64,000 bases of DNA from the NCBI RefSeq assembly GCF_024713975.1, contig NC_091112.1, positions 15,596,501 to 15,660,500 on the forward strand, written 5' to 3'. This DNA is from Paralichthys olivaceus. Taxonomy: Eukaryota; Chordata; Actinopteri; Pleuronectiformes; Paralichthyidae. Below, piece by piece: positions 1 to 22,885 of the stretch. The position numbers were made by a program, and so were the translations under genes. Each line of letters starts with the position of its first letter. Position 1 is the stretch's first letter. Under the pieces are notes generated by a model that saw only the letters and a program-made list of their open reading frames with translations, did no database searches and was not told where the DNA came from.

Positions 1-119
1 AGTCGGAGCAAAGGAAATCTTCCTGCAGCGGTGAGCATATTTCAGGATTAAAAAAAGCTGAAGAAAGTCACTTCAGCAGGTTACATTTTGTTTCTTTTTA
101 AATGAGTCAACATTTCTTA

Positions 120-2292
120 TACACTATTACATCTTTTATTTAACAAGGATCAAAATATACACAGCAAGATAAAAGTACTGCAAAAGACAAAAAGAGGAAG
201 CATCTTTGGTTCCTTCACATGTTCAATGAGCCTCCGTCTCCAACACAGGTCTGGAGATACAATGATAATCCAATGGGATAATGAAAGAAATAAGGTTTGT
301 CCTTTCTATTTCAATTGAAAATGACTGATTCTATCAGCGATCGCTTTGTTATCGACGCTACGTATTAAGTTTACACAAGAGAAGAGAAACGGAAAAGTTT
401 GAGAGTGAAAACTATAATTGTGAAATTGTTTCCTCCTTAATCCCAGATTCAAAATGAGGAAAAAAAAGATAATATGAGATTCTGTTGTCTGTTTATACAG
501 TACATCCATGCAGGACAGTGGATATCGTGAGTATACATTCTTAGCGAAGTGCTCGTCAGTTCAAACTGCCACAGAATAAAACCAAAAGGCAAGCATTGCA
601 TAGAGGTCCTTGAACATTCACTGGTTAAAACCTGATAACAAGCTACTGCAATAGGAGACAATCTTAGCCACGTAGCCACAAAACTCACCCAACCACCCAC
701 ATACACATAAAGACAGGAGTGAAACAAGTTTGTAGTGGTCGTGTTTACAAGGCTGAAAAAACATCTCAAACTAAATAGAGGCTAAATGAATGCAGAAAGG
801 TTCAGAACAAAACACTGGAAATAAAATAGTTTTTATAAACTTATCTAAATTAATAGAAAATAAACCAATTTCTATATTACAATGGTGCTCTGTAAGATAA
901 CATACATTTCAATATCTTATTATGCTTGAAACAATAAATACAGACCACAAAACTCAAACACTGGAAATGGAGCAGTGTGACAAAAACAGAAAACACACAA
1001 AATAACATTTCCCTAAAATGGTTTACAAGCAAGGAATGAACCAAAAACATTTTAAGCGCCGTACAGACATTATTTGTTACTCTAAGTTACTCTAGTTGGC
1101 CTTCAAGGAAAATGTCCCTCGTGATGCAGATGAGACACTGAATGGACTCACGCATCAACCTTCGATGGCTGCTCTTGCCATAAACCTGTTCGGCTTGCGT
1201 CATCCGAAGCAGCACTGGTGTTAATTTCGTGAAGCGGTTCCGTGTTGGATGCGAGTCACAAAAGGGAATGTGTAGTAAAACAGCACAATGCAGAGGAGTC
1301 AGTACATTGACATACACACTAATCTATCCTGTGAATGGTGCAGCCTTGAAAGTCAAAGGTAAAAATGGGACGAGCATAACAGAGCTGAAGTACATTTTCT
1401 AAATTATTGATATGTATCCATCATATGTATAATTTGTTGGAATGGTCGCCTTTGTGGGATTTTGTTTGCTAAGATGTTTCCTTTTCCTGGGCTCAGGCAC
1501 TCCTGCCCTTCACAGCTTCATGGAGCAGCAAAATAAAGGACCTTAAGTTTTTCACGTTGTAGGAACAATGTTGCTAGCAACGATAAAACCAAATAGACAC
1601 CGCCCTGAGAACGGCAGCAACTGCTTATGTAACCAAAATGAGGGTGGGGCAATTTCATTAGTCGTCACTACACCTGCAGTTCTATCGGATGGGAAATTTT
1701 GACAGACTTGTTGCACAAAAATATCTGAGAGGAGAAATCCGAGAGCAGGTGTTTCACCTGCAAACAGAAGCAGCGTGAGCACGAGAAAAGCTGAAGCTGC
1801 AGCGCTGGGAATCTAAGCAACGGCAGAGTGTATTGGAGTGCGAGCGCAGGGTTTTGAGTGAGAGGCAAGATCTTAATATGAAATCAATGTCCTGCTCTCA
1901 AGCTGAAAGACCACGTACTTGATTGGATAGGAAATTAACTCGACTGCTGAAGGAACCGATAAAAATCTCATAGTGGGAAATGGTCTGTGTTGTAATGTTA
2001 TTCACAGTAAGTGATTTCTAATGTAAATGTAAATGTGCTGACAGATGAGGCACAGTCTTCTCATCGCTCTATGAAGACTGCACAGGAAACAGGGAGTTAA
2101 CGTGTGAATCCTTCTTTTAAATGCTGATCTGCCTAAATTAAATAAAGCTGCGAGTTCTGATCACTGGCCCACGGACCAGATTTGACCCTCACTTTCTTTC
2201 TGCGGAGGAGTATCGGCTTGCAGGCTGGTGGCTTATCTTTTGGTGGCTTGTTGCAGGAAAGGGGAGAGAGGAGGCGTGTGAGCAGCTTTGCT
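120..2292 (-). other. txlna: Presumed txlna 3' untranslated region
   Basis: No canonical AATAAA on the minus strand was seen between the stop codon and the hexamer at 140-135, so the simplest model is a 3' UTR of about 2.2 kb. The stretch has no supported open frame and is AT-rich in its distal half. The true end is inferred. Confidence 0.55.
135..140 (-). terminator. Candidate txlna poly(A) signal AATAAA
   Basis: Minus-strand AATAAA, read as TTTATT on the plus strand, followed in the transcript direction by a T-rich and GT-containing stretch. It is the nearest canonical hexamer after the txlna stop codon. Confidence 0.45.
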
Positions 2293-6642
<4,350 letters not shown>

Positions 6643-6800
6643 CTCTGGTTTACTGTGGAAAACAGGTGGGGGAAAAACACACACTGTGATACTAGGCTCA
6701 ACAGCAAGGACTTGAAGAGTTATTCTTTAAAATACATGTAGTGGGACTTGAAGTAGCAGTTTCAGTGCATTTGAAATCCCTGCAAATTATGAAACATAAC

Positions 6801-7233
6801 TAGGGCTGGATGAAATGCCCAGAATTATATCATGATACAATATTTCATCAGCTGACATTATTATCAACAATGTGGCTGCAACAAATGACGAGATCATCTT
6901 GTGTGGTTGAGGCCACATTGTGGAACCTGATGGCATCTGATCAAGTATTGTGATTACAACTGGACTGGTAAGATATACAATGAGCCTGTCAACATATAAA
7001 ACTATGACAATCACTCTATCATTACAATTACCAACACTGCTCCCTTCATCTCTGCCGTACATTCATTTCCTTTTGTATAAATACATTAAATATTAAAACA
7101 CCTCTCAATTTATATTAGATGCTGTCTATTCTCATTAATGTGACATATATGTATGTTTTTATATATACAACCTTTGTTATATTGCTATTGATGATTGTAC
7201 TCATCATGGACATTGTGTTATTGCTCAGCCCTG
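6801..7233. mobile_element. hAT-like short inverted-repeat element in txlna intron 1
   Basis: It begins TAGGGCTGGATGAAATG and ends TTGCTCAGCCCTGA, so the ends form an imperfect inverted repeat of the form YAGGGCTGRR. The AT-rich interior includes ATATCATGATACAATATT, as in the common teleost 'GGGCTGGGCGATAT' repeats. There is no open frame, so it would be non-autonomous. I could not see a clear 8-bp target duplication. Confidence 0.6.
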
Positions 7234-7600
7234 ATCATATCCATGTTTTTCCTCTCTGGGCTCATTACAGGCTCAGCTGAGAGGTGACAGCCTGACACTG
7301 GAACGAACGTGAACCTCAGGTGTAAACAGTGATGTGTCACTTTGGTGTAAGGAGCCACGATTCCCACTTCTTCTTGTGTGTATTTGATCATTTGTGCAGA
7401 AATCCTCAACTGCCACAATCAAAGCTAAGTTCCCTGACATCCTCTCACTTTAAACCGGGCTAGCTTTCCTCCTCGTTGCACATCCCGCACATGCGGCAGT
7501 AACACTGGTTCTGAACGTGGTGTCACACGCCTCATCGCAGAGTTCACCTACATCCAGCCCACCCTCTTCTAGCTTTCCCTTTTCCACTTGCTACCATCAT

Positions 7601-7678
7601 GTTAGCTAGCACATGCTAACGCTAGCTTGCCGCCAGATGCAGCTGGAACAGCTCGACTAGCAGTTAGCCAGAGTTAGC
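7601..7678. promoter_or_regulatory. GCTAAC/GTTAGC/GCTAGC word cluster in txlna intron 1
   Basis: Within 78 bp lie GTTAGCTAGC (7601), GCTAACGCTAGC (7615), GTTAGC (7663) and GTTAGC (7673). The cluster is just downstream of the presumed first exon. The 15-mer TGCTAACGCTAGCTT at 7614-7628 recurs exactly at the kpna6 promoter (21235-21249). The binding factor is unknown to me. Confidence 0.6.
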
Positions 7679-7730
7679 TCACACGTAGGTGAAATAAATA
7701 TCCTCAAACACGGATGGACTGTGCACGTAC

Positions 7731-7860
7731 TTGTTTCTGGATGATATCCCGCCGCCCCAGACGTGAGAGACTTGTGAACCAGTAGACTCCGGGAGGAAGC
7801 AGCTAATGTGTCTGTGATCTGCGGGTTTCCTTAACAGCGTGAGGCAGAAAAACACTTCCG
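7731..7860 (-). promoter_or_regulatory. txlna: Presumed txlna non-coding exon 1 and core promoter
   Basis: A strong donor (AAACAA then gtacgt) at 7730 faces the exon 2 acceptor at 6653. The sequence above it is locally GC-rich, with a GGGGCGGCGGGA stretch. No TATA box is seen, as expected for a housekeeping gene. The transcription start is not visible directly and is placed between 7800 and 7870. Confidence 0.6.
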
Positions 7861-7861
7861 G
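7854..7861 (-). promoter_or_regulatory. ETS-family motif CCGGAAGT
   Basis: Exact minus-strand CCGGAAGT, the high-affinity GABPA/ELK-type core common at TATA-less housekeeping promoters. It lies at the expected place for the txlna start region. Confidence 0.55.
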
Positions 7862-7916
7862 TCATAACTTTGGGTACTTCTTCTTCTGCAGTTATCATCG
7901 CAGCTCGGTGTTCTGC

Positions 7917-7929
7917 CGCCACCTGCTGG
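7917..7929 (-). promoter_or_regulatory. CTCF-core-like motif upstream of the txlna promoter
   Basis: CCAGCAGGTGGCG fits the 13-base CTCF core CCASYAGRKGGCR at every position. It lies about 60 bp upstream of the ETS motif. Occupancy cannot be judged from sequence. Confidence 0.5.
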
Positions 7930-8964
7930 ATTGATGAATTACTACCTATATGTTTTATTAAAAAAACTTAAAGCAGCCACTACAGCAGCATGTAGGTACA
8001 TTTATATTTGTAATATAAAAACAAGTCTTATAATAAATCAAAACTAGATATCGTGTTTTAGATATTTCCCAACAAATAGAAATAATTAGGAAATATTTAG
8101 ATATTTCCCAATTAACAATTTCATATAAATAGTATTGACTGAGTTTTTGTTCTTTATCCTTTAAAAGTGAAAATACTTCATTTGCAACTATTTTTTATTA
8201 CATACACTTCAAAACTAGATATTTTATTTTAGATCCATTCCCCCACTGTGTCATGTGAATTGTCTTGATAGTGTTTTTGTAAAAATATATGTGAATTTAC
8301 TACCGCTAGTAACTCTTGTGTTTCCGTCTCCTCTCACTTAGTAACGATTATGTGAAACAACAAGAAATATTTATTTCAATTAAATGCTGCTGAATTATAT
8401 GAGGTGGTAATTTGAAAAAAACTCCATTAGGAGAAAACGTGCATTGACAGACAGCTCTTGTAAATTCATGGAAAGTGATTGTCCAATATTTCCTATTTGT
8501 GTAAAGTAATGAAAATTGTTTGCCCATTAAATGAACACAACCTGTTTACTTGGTTTTTGCACATTATTGACTGAATTAAAGTAGATTGCTATTTTACCAA
8601 GTCTTTCTTTAGGGTAAGTTTGATTACATTCATGTGCAAAACATGTTCTATTGTTAATAGCCATGAATTTTTTCCTTGTCACTTGCTTCATGGAAGTCAC
8701 TCTCAGTATATATATGCATGTCTGCTGATTTCGTTTCACCAAGCAGCTAAATGCCCCCAAAAACAAATTAATCTAATTTCAAAGGTTCCTAAATTGAATA
8801 TATACATTAGGGTTTACCACACTTCTTTCCAGAAAGAATTAAGAGTTGGAGAGGCAAAGAATTAAAGAGTTATATTTAGCCACTTGCTGTTTTCACCCTT
8901 AGTTTCACACACAAATCACAACCATAGCAAATCCTAGCATGCCTGTAATAAAAGAGGGAACGTA
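7930..8964. other. Intergenic stretch between txlna promoter and kpna6 3' end
   Basis: AT-rich with no supported open frame. It contains two exact copies of the 16-mer TTTAGATATTTCCCAA (8057 and 8096) and two copies of TCAAAACTAGATAT (about 8038 and 8209). Extra TTTATT hexamers near 7950 and 8370 could act as alternative kpna6 poly(A) signals. Confidence 0.5.
8057..8111. repeat. Short direct repeat TTTAGATATTTCCCAA x2
   Basis: The 16-mer occurs exactly at 8057-8072 and 8096-8111 in AT-rich intergenic DNA. It is probably a small slippage duplication. Confidence 0.5.
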
Positions 8965-8984
8965 TTAAAGGGTTGAAACATAAC

Positions 8985-8990
8985 TTTATT
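8985..8990 (-). terminator. Candidate distal kpna6 poly(A) signal AATAAA
   Basis: Minus-strand AATAAA in the context ACAAATAAAGTTATG. Downstream in the transcript direction, at about 8900-8925, is a GT-rich stretch (ggttgtgatttgtgtgtg), the usual downstream element, although it is some 60-70 nt away. Confidence 0.45.
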
Positions 8991-11389
8991 TGTTTTGTAC
9001 AGTATTTCCACTGAACAATTTTAATTTCAATATATTTTCTTTACATTTTTTAATATTGTTGCCATTTCCTGTATGTATTCTTTTTTCCATGTTCATGTTT
9101 GTGTGTCATGTTCAGCTGAAGTGTATTAGTTTCTCGTCACTCATTCATACCGTCGGTAAAGTCAAGTCAAGTCACAGTATAAGATGGGTAATTTTGAGCA
9201 AAATGAAAAATCATAAACAAGAAAAGAGAAAATAAATACATGTAAAAGAAATGAGAGGACCAGAGCCGTGGCTACACCAGGACTGGTCAGTGATGGCATA
9301 TGAAAAGTATTTTTTTCTTTTTTTTAACAAACATGCAGCATTGTAAACATTTGTAGCGTAGACATTACTTGAACAAGCCAAGCATGGCTTTAGATTTTAA
9401 TGTAGACATGAACACCTTCTAGGACGGAAGACAAGTCAGGTTTGAGATATTTAGTGATGTCTGTTCAATCCCCCATAGACAACAAGGTTCCTGATCATGC
9501 AGCCTGACAAGGACAAACTTTTACTCTAAACACAATTATTCAAAAATATAGCCCAGAATATCCTGATCAAGAAAAAGATCAAGAAACGCAGAAAGGCTTG
9601 TATCCTCACTTCCTATTTTTTTTCTCCTGTGAAATGTTCTAATGAGACTTTTTTTTTCTCCACTTCTCAGAAGTGATTAGAATTGCATCTGAATCCCTGT
9701 CAATGTATCAGAACATACATATAGTTTAACTTATAATACTTTTTAATGTAAATCACTGCACAATTTCTGAATCCCAGATTTTATCTTAGAAAAATGTCAA
9801 GTAGTCGCCTCTTTTAGCTCCACCCAGTGGAAGGAGTGTCACCTATGTGAACAGTTTGGAGGTGGATCTTTGCCTCTGGGGCGCCGGATTCTCAGACAAT
9901 AATTATTGCAGTCGTCTGGATTATTTGTTGCAGAATTTTCTGGCTCCCTAAACAGTACTTGGACTTGAGAGAAAAAGAAAAGCGAGAAAAGTGGGACTGA
10001 GCTCATGCAGCTTCTAATGAAAAGAAGCAAGTTTTCAATGGCCTGGAGCAATCTCTCAGTCAGACTGACTGGGTCAACACAAGCCAATCACACCAACTAC
10101 TGAAAACAAAAACATCAAGTAAATAATTTAAACCAGTCTTCAGGGGGACAAGACTTTGGTAAACTAAGTTCGACAATAAGGGCAGTACCTGCATCTGTCT
10201 GCTATGATGATCGTTTTCGTTTCCACAATTTGTATCACGGGCCACACTGAAGTTCTACAATAATTCTGTCAGCGCAGACTTTCTCTTAGCACAAAGAGGG
10301 AGTGGCTGCAAGCGGCGATTTAAAGAAAATGTTAAATATTATACTCTACTCATTCCGCCACAGGAAATCAATTGATCAATTCCAAGTGAAACTCTTTTGA
10401 AGACGTTTAGCATGGAAACCATCACAACGGACAAGTCACTGGAAAGACCAGTTTTACCAAGTTTCTCAAGTCCTTGCCCCCCCTCAGCTTGACAATTACA
10501 CTTCCTTAATCGCTTTTTTTTTAGTTTTTTAGGTGCCCACAGTAAAGAAAGCCACTTTCCCAAAGAAACTATGGCTAATAATGTAACTTTAAAGATAAGG
10601 AAAAATAGAGCAGCAATGTTTTGCACAAAATGTGTGCACATTCAAGTAAATAAAAGATATAAAGGAAAATAAATCTATAAGTCAAAGACAGATACATAAG
10701 AACCTCCAGTCTTTGTTGGTCAGGTTGGCACTTTTGTGAATAGGAGTGCATTTTCATTTTTCAGAAATATAATATATTTTTCCTGATTGATGCACTGATT
10801 TTTTCTTTTTTTGTTGTTGAAACATCTCGATTCTGGCGTTGCTCGTAAGATGAGCACAAAACTGTCCATGAAATCGAAGACTTCAGTTATCAATGCTGCT
10901 CCACATATCCGTCATGTAGAGGCATGTTCTTGATGCTCAATTATACATGATTTGACCTCTTATGTCTGCTGGGAGTACACGTGTTCTGTGGACGACATTT
11001 TCACTCAAAAAGCTAAATCAGTCACTCAAACGTATGATCCTCTGTGGTCAGTGAACCACTGTGCCTAACAGCCGCACTATGACACTCTGATATTCTGCAA
11101 TGACAAGGGAAACTGTAAAAATATAATACCGAAACAGACCAAGGGGAAAAGATAAGACGGTGCATCCAAAAAGGAGGCTCTACCAAAGAAGGGGACGTCC
11201 TTTGGAACAAAAAAGATCATAAGTAAGTGTGTTGATAGCTCCATGATAAAATGTCTCCTGTGATCCACAGAACAGAGGCTCCCAGACTCTGATGGGGACA
11301 TAGTCAAAGAGTTACTCTACCTCTTCCTCACACAGTGCCTGTCAGTCAAACATCACACAACCACAGTTCTGCTCCATCCACAAAGCCTA

Positions 11390-11447
11390 AAACTCTGACC
11401 TGAGATCGGCTTCTTTCAGAGGCCACGCTGATCTCAGGTCAGAGTTT
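11390..11447. ncRNA. 21-bp-stem hairpin, pre-miRNA-sized, in presumed kpna6 3' UTR
   Basis: Positions 11390-11410 are complementary to 11427-11447 over 21 pairs with a 16-nt loop. As plus-strand RNA all 21 pair, one being G-U; as minus-strand RNA one is a C-A mismatch. After a small internal loop, 11386-11388 can pair with 11450-11452. The size fits a pre-miRNA or a 3' UTR structural element. I do not recognise the arms as a known miRNA, and a tiny inverted-repeat insertion is an alternative. Confidence 0.4.
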
Positions 11448-11753
11448 ACAGGACTGATTTAAACCATCATTAGTCGTGTGGCTAGAAGCAACGAAAGAGT
11501 TTCCATGAGACTTCACAGCATGTGTGCACCGAAACCCGTCTGTTCGTTGTCTCGATTAAAACTGAAAACAATCTCAATTTAAATTCAAACTGAAACCAAG
11601 AAAAACTTCTATTGAAACATAAAGAAAATGTTGTGTGCTCTGAAAAAAAGCCAAAATGGCAGATCTCACCCTTTGGAGAAAATTCAACATAAAAAATTAT
11701 AATAATCCTTATGGAAACTATTTACCTTGTTCCTAGCCACTCATCTGTGTGAG

Positions 11754-11771
11754 GTGTGTGTGTGTGTGTGT
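11754..11771. repeat. (GT)9 microsatellite
   Basis: Pure GT dinucleotide run within the presumed kpna6 3' UTR. Confidence 0.9.
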
Positions 11772-12543
11772 ACAGTGTCTGCTGGTGTTGTATGCAAGTG
11801 TACATGAAGTGTGCGCAAATATATATGTATATATATAATGCAAATACATCAAAATTCAAATATATAGATATACTTGAATTTGTTTTTTTGTTGCAGTTAG
11901 GCTCGTCACTGATCTGCGATATATCCCCAGCCAAACTCTGCTTGTTGTTACATCCATGATGGGACAAAGAAGCGGCATAGACTTTCCTAGCCAGGCAGAG
12001 GACAGGCTATTTACATCAACACCTTATACATATCACAAAGGACCCATGCAAAATCATTATCTTATCAGTTGTCATTCCCATTCCTCAAAAATATGGTGAT
12101 ATAGAACGCCATAGGTTACGTATCGACTCTACCGCTATAAGAAACACCACCACCGTCACTACACTATCACTATTAACACCACCAAACCAATTAGTTGTGG
12201 ACCGGTTCCCACTTTTTAGTTGCAAACGCCGTCGACGAGGAATGCTGAGCAGTGTACAGCTAAGTCTCACAGTGTTTGCTCACACTGTTCTTCATCTCTC
12301 TGTGACAACTGTCTGTGTTTGGCCAGGGATACTCAGCGACTGTAGGCAGGGTAATATAACACCATGCAAAAACCCTACCACATACTACTGGGGAGGGAGG
12401 GGGAGCACAGAGCCAAGCCGACGAGCAGCCGCCACTTCACGCTGGGGCTTCAACAGAGTCAGAGAGTCGAGACGAAAAACAAGTCATCTTAAATTTCTGT
12501 GACATCTCTGTCACTCTACTTTAAACATCTGCAATCCCTTGAT

Positions 12544-12549
12544 TTTATT
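12544..12549 (-). terminator. Candidate proximal kpna6 poly(A) signal AATAAA
   Basis: Minus-strand AATAAA within TTTAAATAAAATCAAG, 1.2 kb after the stop codon. It is a possible alternative polyadenylation site; the sequence alone cannot show use. Confidence 0.3.
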
Positions 12550-12573
12550 TAAATATAAAAATAAGTATGGTTT

Positions 12574-12609
12574 GCTGCTGCTGCTGCTGTTGTTGTTGTT
12601 GCCGCCGCT
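12574..12609 (-). repeat. Triplet repeat, (CAA)n(CAG)n in the transcript sense
   Basis: Plus strand reads (GCT)5 then (GTT)4 then GCCGCCGCT; in kpna6 transcript sense this is CAA and CAG triplets. It lies outside the coding region. Confidence 0.85.
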
Positions 12610-13763
12610 GGCTCGTCCCCCTGACACCCCAGCTATGCCTTGATTAATAGTTAAATCACTTCATAATTCAAATGTATTGTTATTAATAACACAGCACACA
12701 ACGAACATCGGATCTCTAACTATACCACCCTTGAAACCTGGATTTTTTTTTAACATATCTTAAGAAATAACCCCATTTCCCCTTCTAATATCCTCTTCAG
12801 AGCCCCCCCCCAGGGATAGATATGTCTAAATTCTTAAATTTGTTCCCTCAGCTCAAACCAAAACCCCCACAAATGTATCCCATTTGAAGAAAAAGTGATA
12901 AACAAGGGAGGAAAAAAACACCCAAATTGTTTAGCTTGGGCATCAGACAGACAGCCCTTAATTTGGCGTGGACAAACCCCTCCTCCCATAAAATGAAAAA
13001 AACCACCCACCCCCGTACAGATATGATTCTTTTTCCCATTTGCAGATATGCAGAGACCAGTATTAGGAAAAAGAATCACAAGCACTAATAAGAAGCACAT
13101 AAATAATGGTTGGGGGGGGGCGGGTAATTAATCATCAAACTGAAAAGGGATCTTACAAGTACTTTTATAATTGCACTAAGTCAGACTGACATCATTAGCT
13201 GGGCGTATTTCACCTCATGCACCCCCAGTTTGCAGACTTTGCATGAGGATACAAGGGTCGTCCTGAAAATAGCAATGTCCCATTGGAAACATTTTTTTTT
13301 TAATTGTATATAAAGATATGAATCAACAAGCCTTTGTTGCTGCCAATGAGAGGATCTAAGAGCTATCAAATGGCAGGAAGATGTCTGTGTGTGCGCTTTA
13401 AGCCAGGGCAGACTCACACTTTAGGCAATGAGGTGATCGCTTCCTCATCTAAGTGTAATGGAGCTTGAATGGTGTGCTTCCCCTATTGGTTGGGAAACAT
13501 GCGAGTCTACCCATTGAGAAGAAGTCAGTCCGCTGCTTGATGAGTGGGGGACCTATTTAGGCTGGAGAGTGAGACGGAACATGTTTTCCTCCAAGGGGCA
13601 GGGGTGTGTTTACATGTGTGTTTGAGGGGACAGTGTAGGTGGAGGCGGGTATTGACAGATAAGGGAAGGAGGCTTGGAGACAGAACTCAATCAATGGGTC
13701 CTCAATGAGACCGAGAGGTATGGAGGGGGTATAAGGTGTATCTTAGAGGAGAGGGGTGCTTAT

Positions 13764-21559
<7,796 letters not shown>

Positions 21560-21706
21560 CGTGTCCTAGGTAGTTCGCTTATGTCGATTCGTGAAAATGT
21601 GAATCAATTTTAAATCCTTTCCCCTCTTCTAGCTTTTCCAGAATTTGCTCCTGTAAGCAATATGTCTGCCGGAGACGGAAACCCTGAATATAACGACAAC
21701 TTCCTG

Positions 21707-21719
21707 CCGCAAGAGGGCG
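21707..21719 (+). promoter_or_regulatory. Weak CTCF-core-like motif at the kpna6 promoter
   Basis: CCGCAAGAGGGCG matches 11 of 13 positions of CCASYAGRKGGCR. It is followed by CAGCAG. It could also be read as an ordinary GC-rich promoter word. Confidence 0.3.
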
Positions 21720-21760
21720 CAGCAGCCCCACGAAACATTCTCCCCACGTTCACTGAAGCA

Positions 21761-21776
21761 TGACGTCCCTCACGTG
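21761..21776. promoter_or_regulatory. CRE half-site and E-box (TGACGT, CACGTG)
   Basis: TGACGT at 21761-21766 and palindromic CACGTG at 21771-21776 lie about 200 bp upstream of the kpna6 start codon, consistent with CREB/ATF and USF/MYC-family sites. Confidence 0.4.
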
Positions 21777-22113
21777 AGCAGCTATATGTACGTGAATAAC
21801 CAGTTTAGGCCTGGATGAGTGTGATCCTCACACAGACACATTGATCACATTTATTTATCAAACAAGATAACAGATATCAGAGGAGTGCAAGGGGACACGT
21901 GTCATTACGATGACATCGTTTCTGCCCCCTCCCTAATACGCTGCCCTCTGGTTCAGGTTCCTCTCATTCTCGGTTCTCCACATCTCCACCGTGGTTCTGA
22001 GACTCAGAGGATCCCCCAGTGTTTTCCCTCAAATTGAACAGGGTAGCATGGGTTATACAGGTGAGGTGCATCTGTGGCCAATTAGCTGGGAGCATTAAGT
22101 GGAAAATTACTGC

Positions 22114-22136
22114 ATATATATATATATATATATATA
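22114..22136. repeat. (AT)n microsatellite
   Basis: About 11 AT dinucleotides, followed by AT-rich sequence. Confidence 0.9.
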
Positions 22137-22179
22137 CATATAAAATAAATATATACATAGCATTGTCCTCTGGCATTGA

Positions 22180-22196
22180 CCCCCCCCCCCCCCCCC
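22180..22196. repeat. Poly(C) run, 17 bases
   Basis: Homopolymer of 17 C followed by AAAA. Confidence 0.9.
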
Positions 22197-22885
22197 AAAA
22201 GCACCCATGAAGGGGATCTGGGAGATACACCAGAAATTAACTTTAGGGGGCAATGTTGTACAAACAAAGTGGAGGTAATGGGGCATTGGCTGCGTTCAGG
22301 GCAGCTCCTTGCCTTATTAGACAGAGCGGAGGTCAAGTCAACTTTGGCACGACTGAGATACTTCGCCATGATTACAATTTCTCCGCAGACAACAGTAAAT
22401 GTTGTTCCTAGTTCCGCCGTGCCCTCACCGCGTATCCAGAGGCTCCGGGTCGAGCTTCACTCGGGCAACATGCAGTGGCAGATGTGCTGGTGCACAGATG
22501 GATCAGAAGATGCTGCCTGCTGGTTAGCGTCTCTCTAAAAGTTATCAAGTAACACAAGCACACAGCGCAGATTTTGTGCTACAGTCGACACGAGCGTTCC
22601 AATGCTCTCAGATTCAGTCCGCAGGGCAGCAGCTGGGACTCGTCGTGTCTGATTTCACGAGGCCTCCTTTGTGAGTTCTTTACCTTTCTCATTTCTAGGC
22701 CTGCTGAAGCACATCATGCAAGCAGGCTACACTTTGCAGAGCAGCGGAGGCTATCCATTAGTCAATGCCACAGAGTAAAGGCTGCCTCGACGATGGAATC
22801 GTGAGAGCAGAGCAAGGCACATAACCGAAGGAGGGTTTTAAACAGAAGTGCACCGGGAATGGTCACCTCTTCTGCTGTGGTCTCT

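Larger units (their letters stand above)
8965..13763 (-). other. kpna6: Presumed long kpna6 3' untranslated region
   Basis: No second gene is supported between the kpna6 stop codon and the AATAAA at 8990-8985, so a 3' UTR of up to about 4.8 kb is likely; mammalian KPNA6 also has a multi-kilobase 3' UTR. It contains a strong hairpin (11390-11447), a triplet repeat (12574-12609), short C and G runs near 12805 and 13110, and a short GT repeat. A proximal AATAAA (12549-12544) could give a shorter isoform. Confidence 0.45.
21560..21780 (-). promoter_or_regulatory. kpna6: Presumed kpna6 5' UTR and promoter
   Basis: Between the ATG and about 21700 lies the non-coding part of exon 1. There is no TATA box at a clear position. 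Upstream are CTCF-like, CRE-half and E-box motifs, listed separately. The start site is inferred from motif placement only. Confidence 0.55.
21781..22885. other. Non-coding stretch upstream of kpna6
   Basis: Apart from an (AT)n run and a C17 run I see no gene or element ends here. Short open frames are of chance type. Confidence 0.5.

Noticed and set aside
1..115. Possible plus-strand exon end at the left edge (GCAGCG then gtgagc)
   Set aside because: Only about 30 bases are visible, with no recognisable peptide. A donor-like word alone is not enough.
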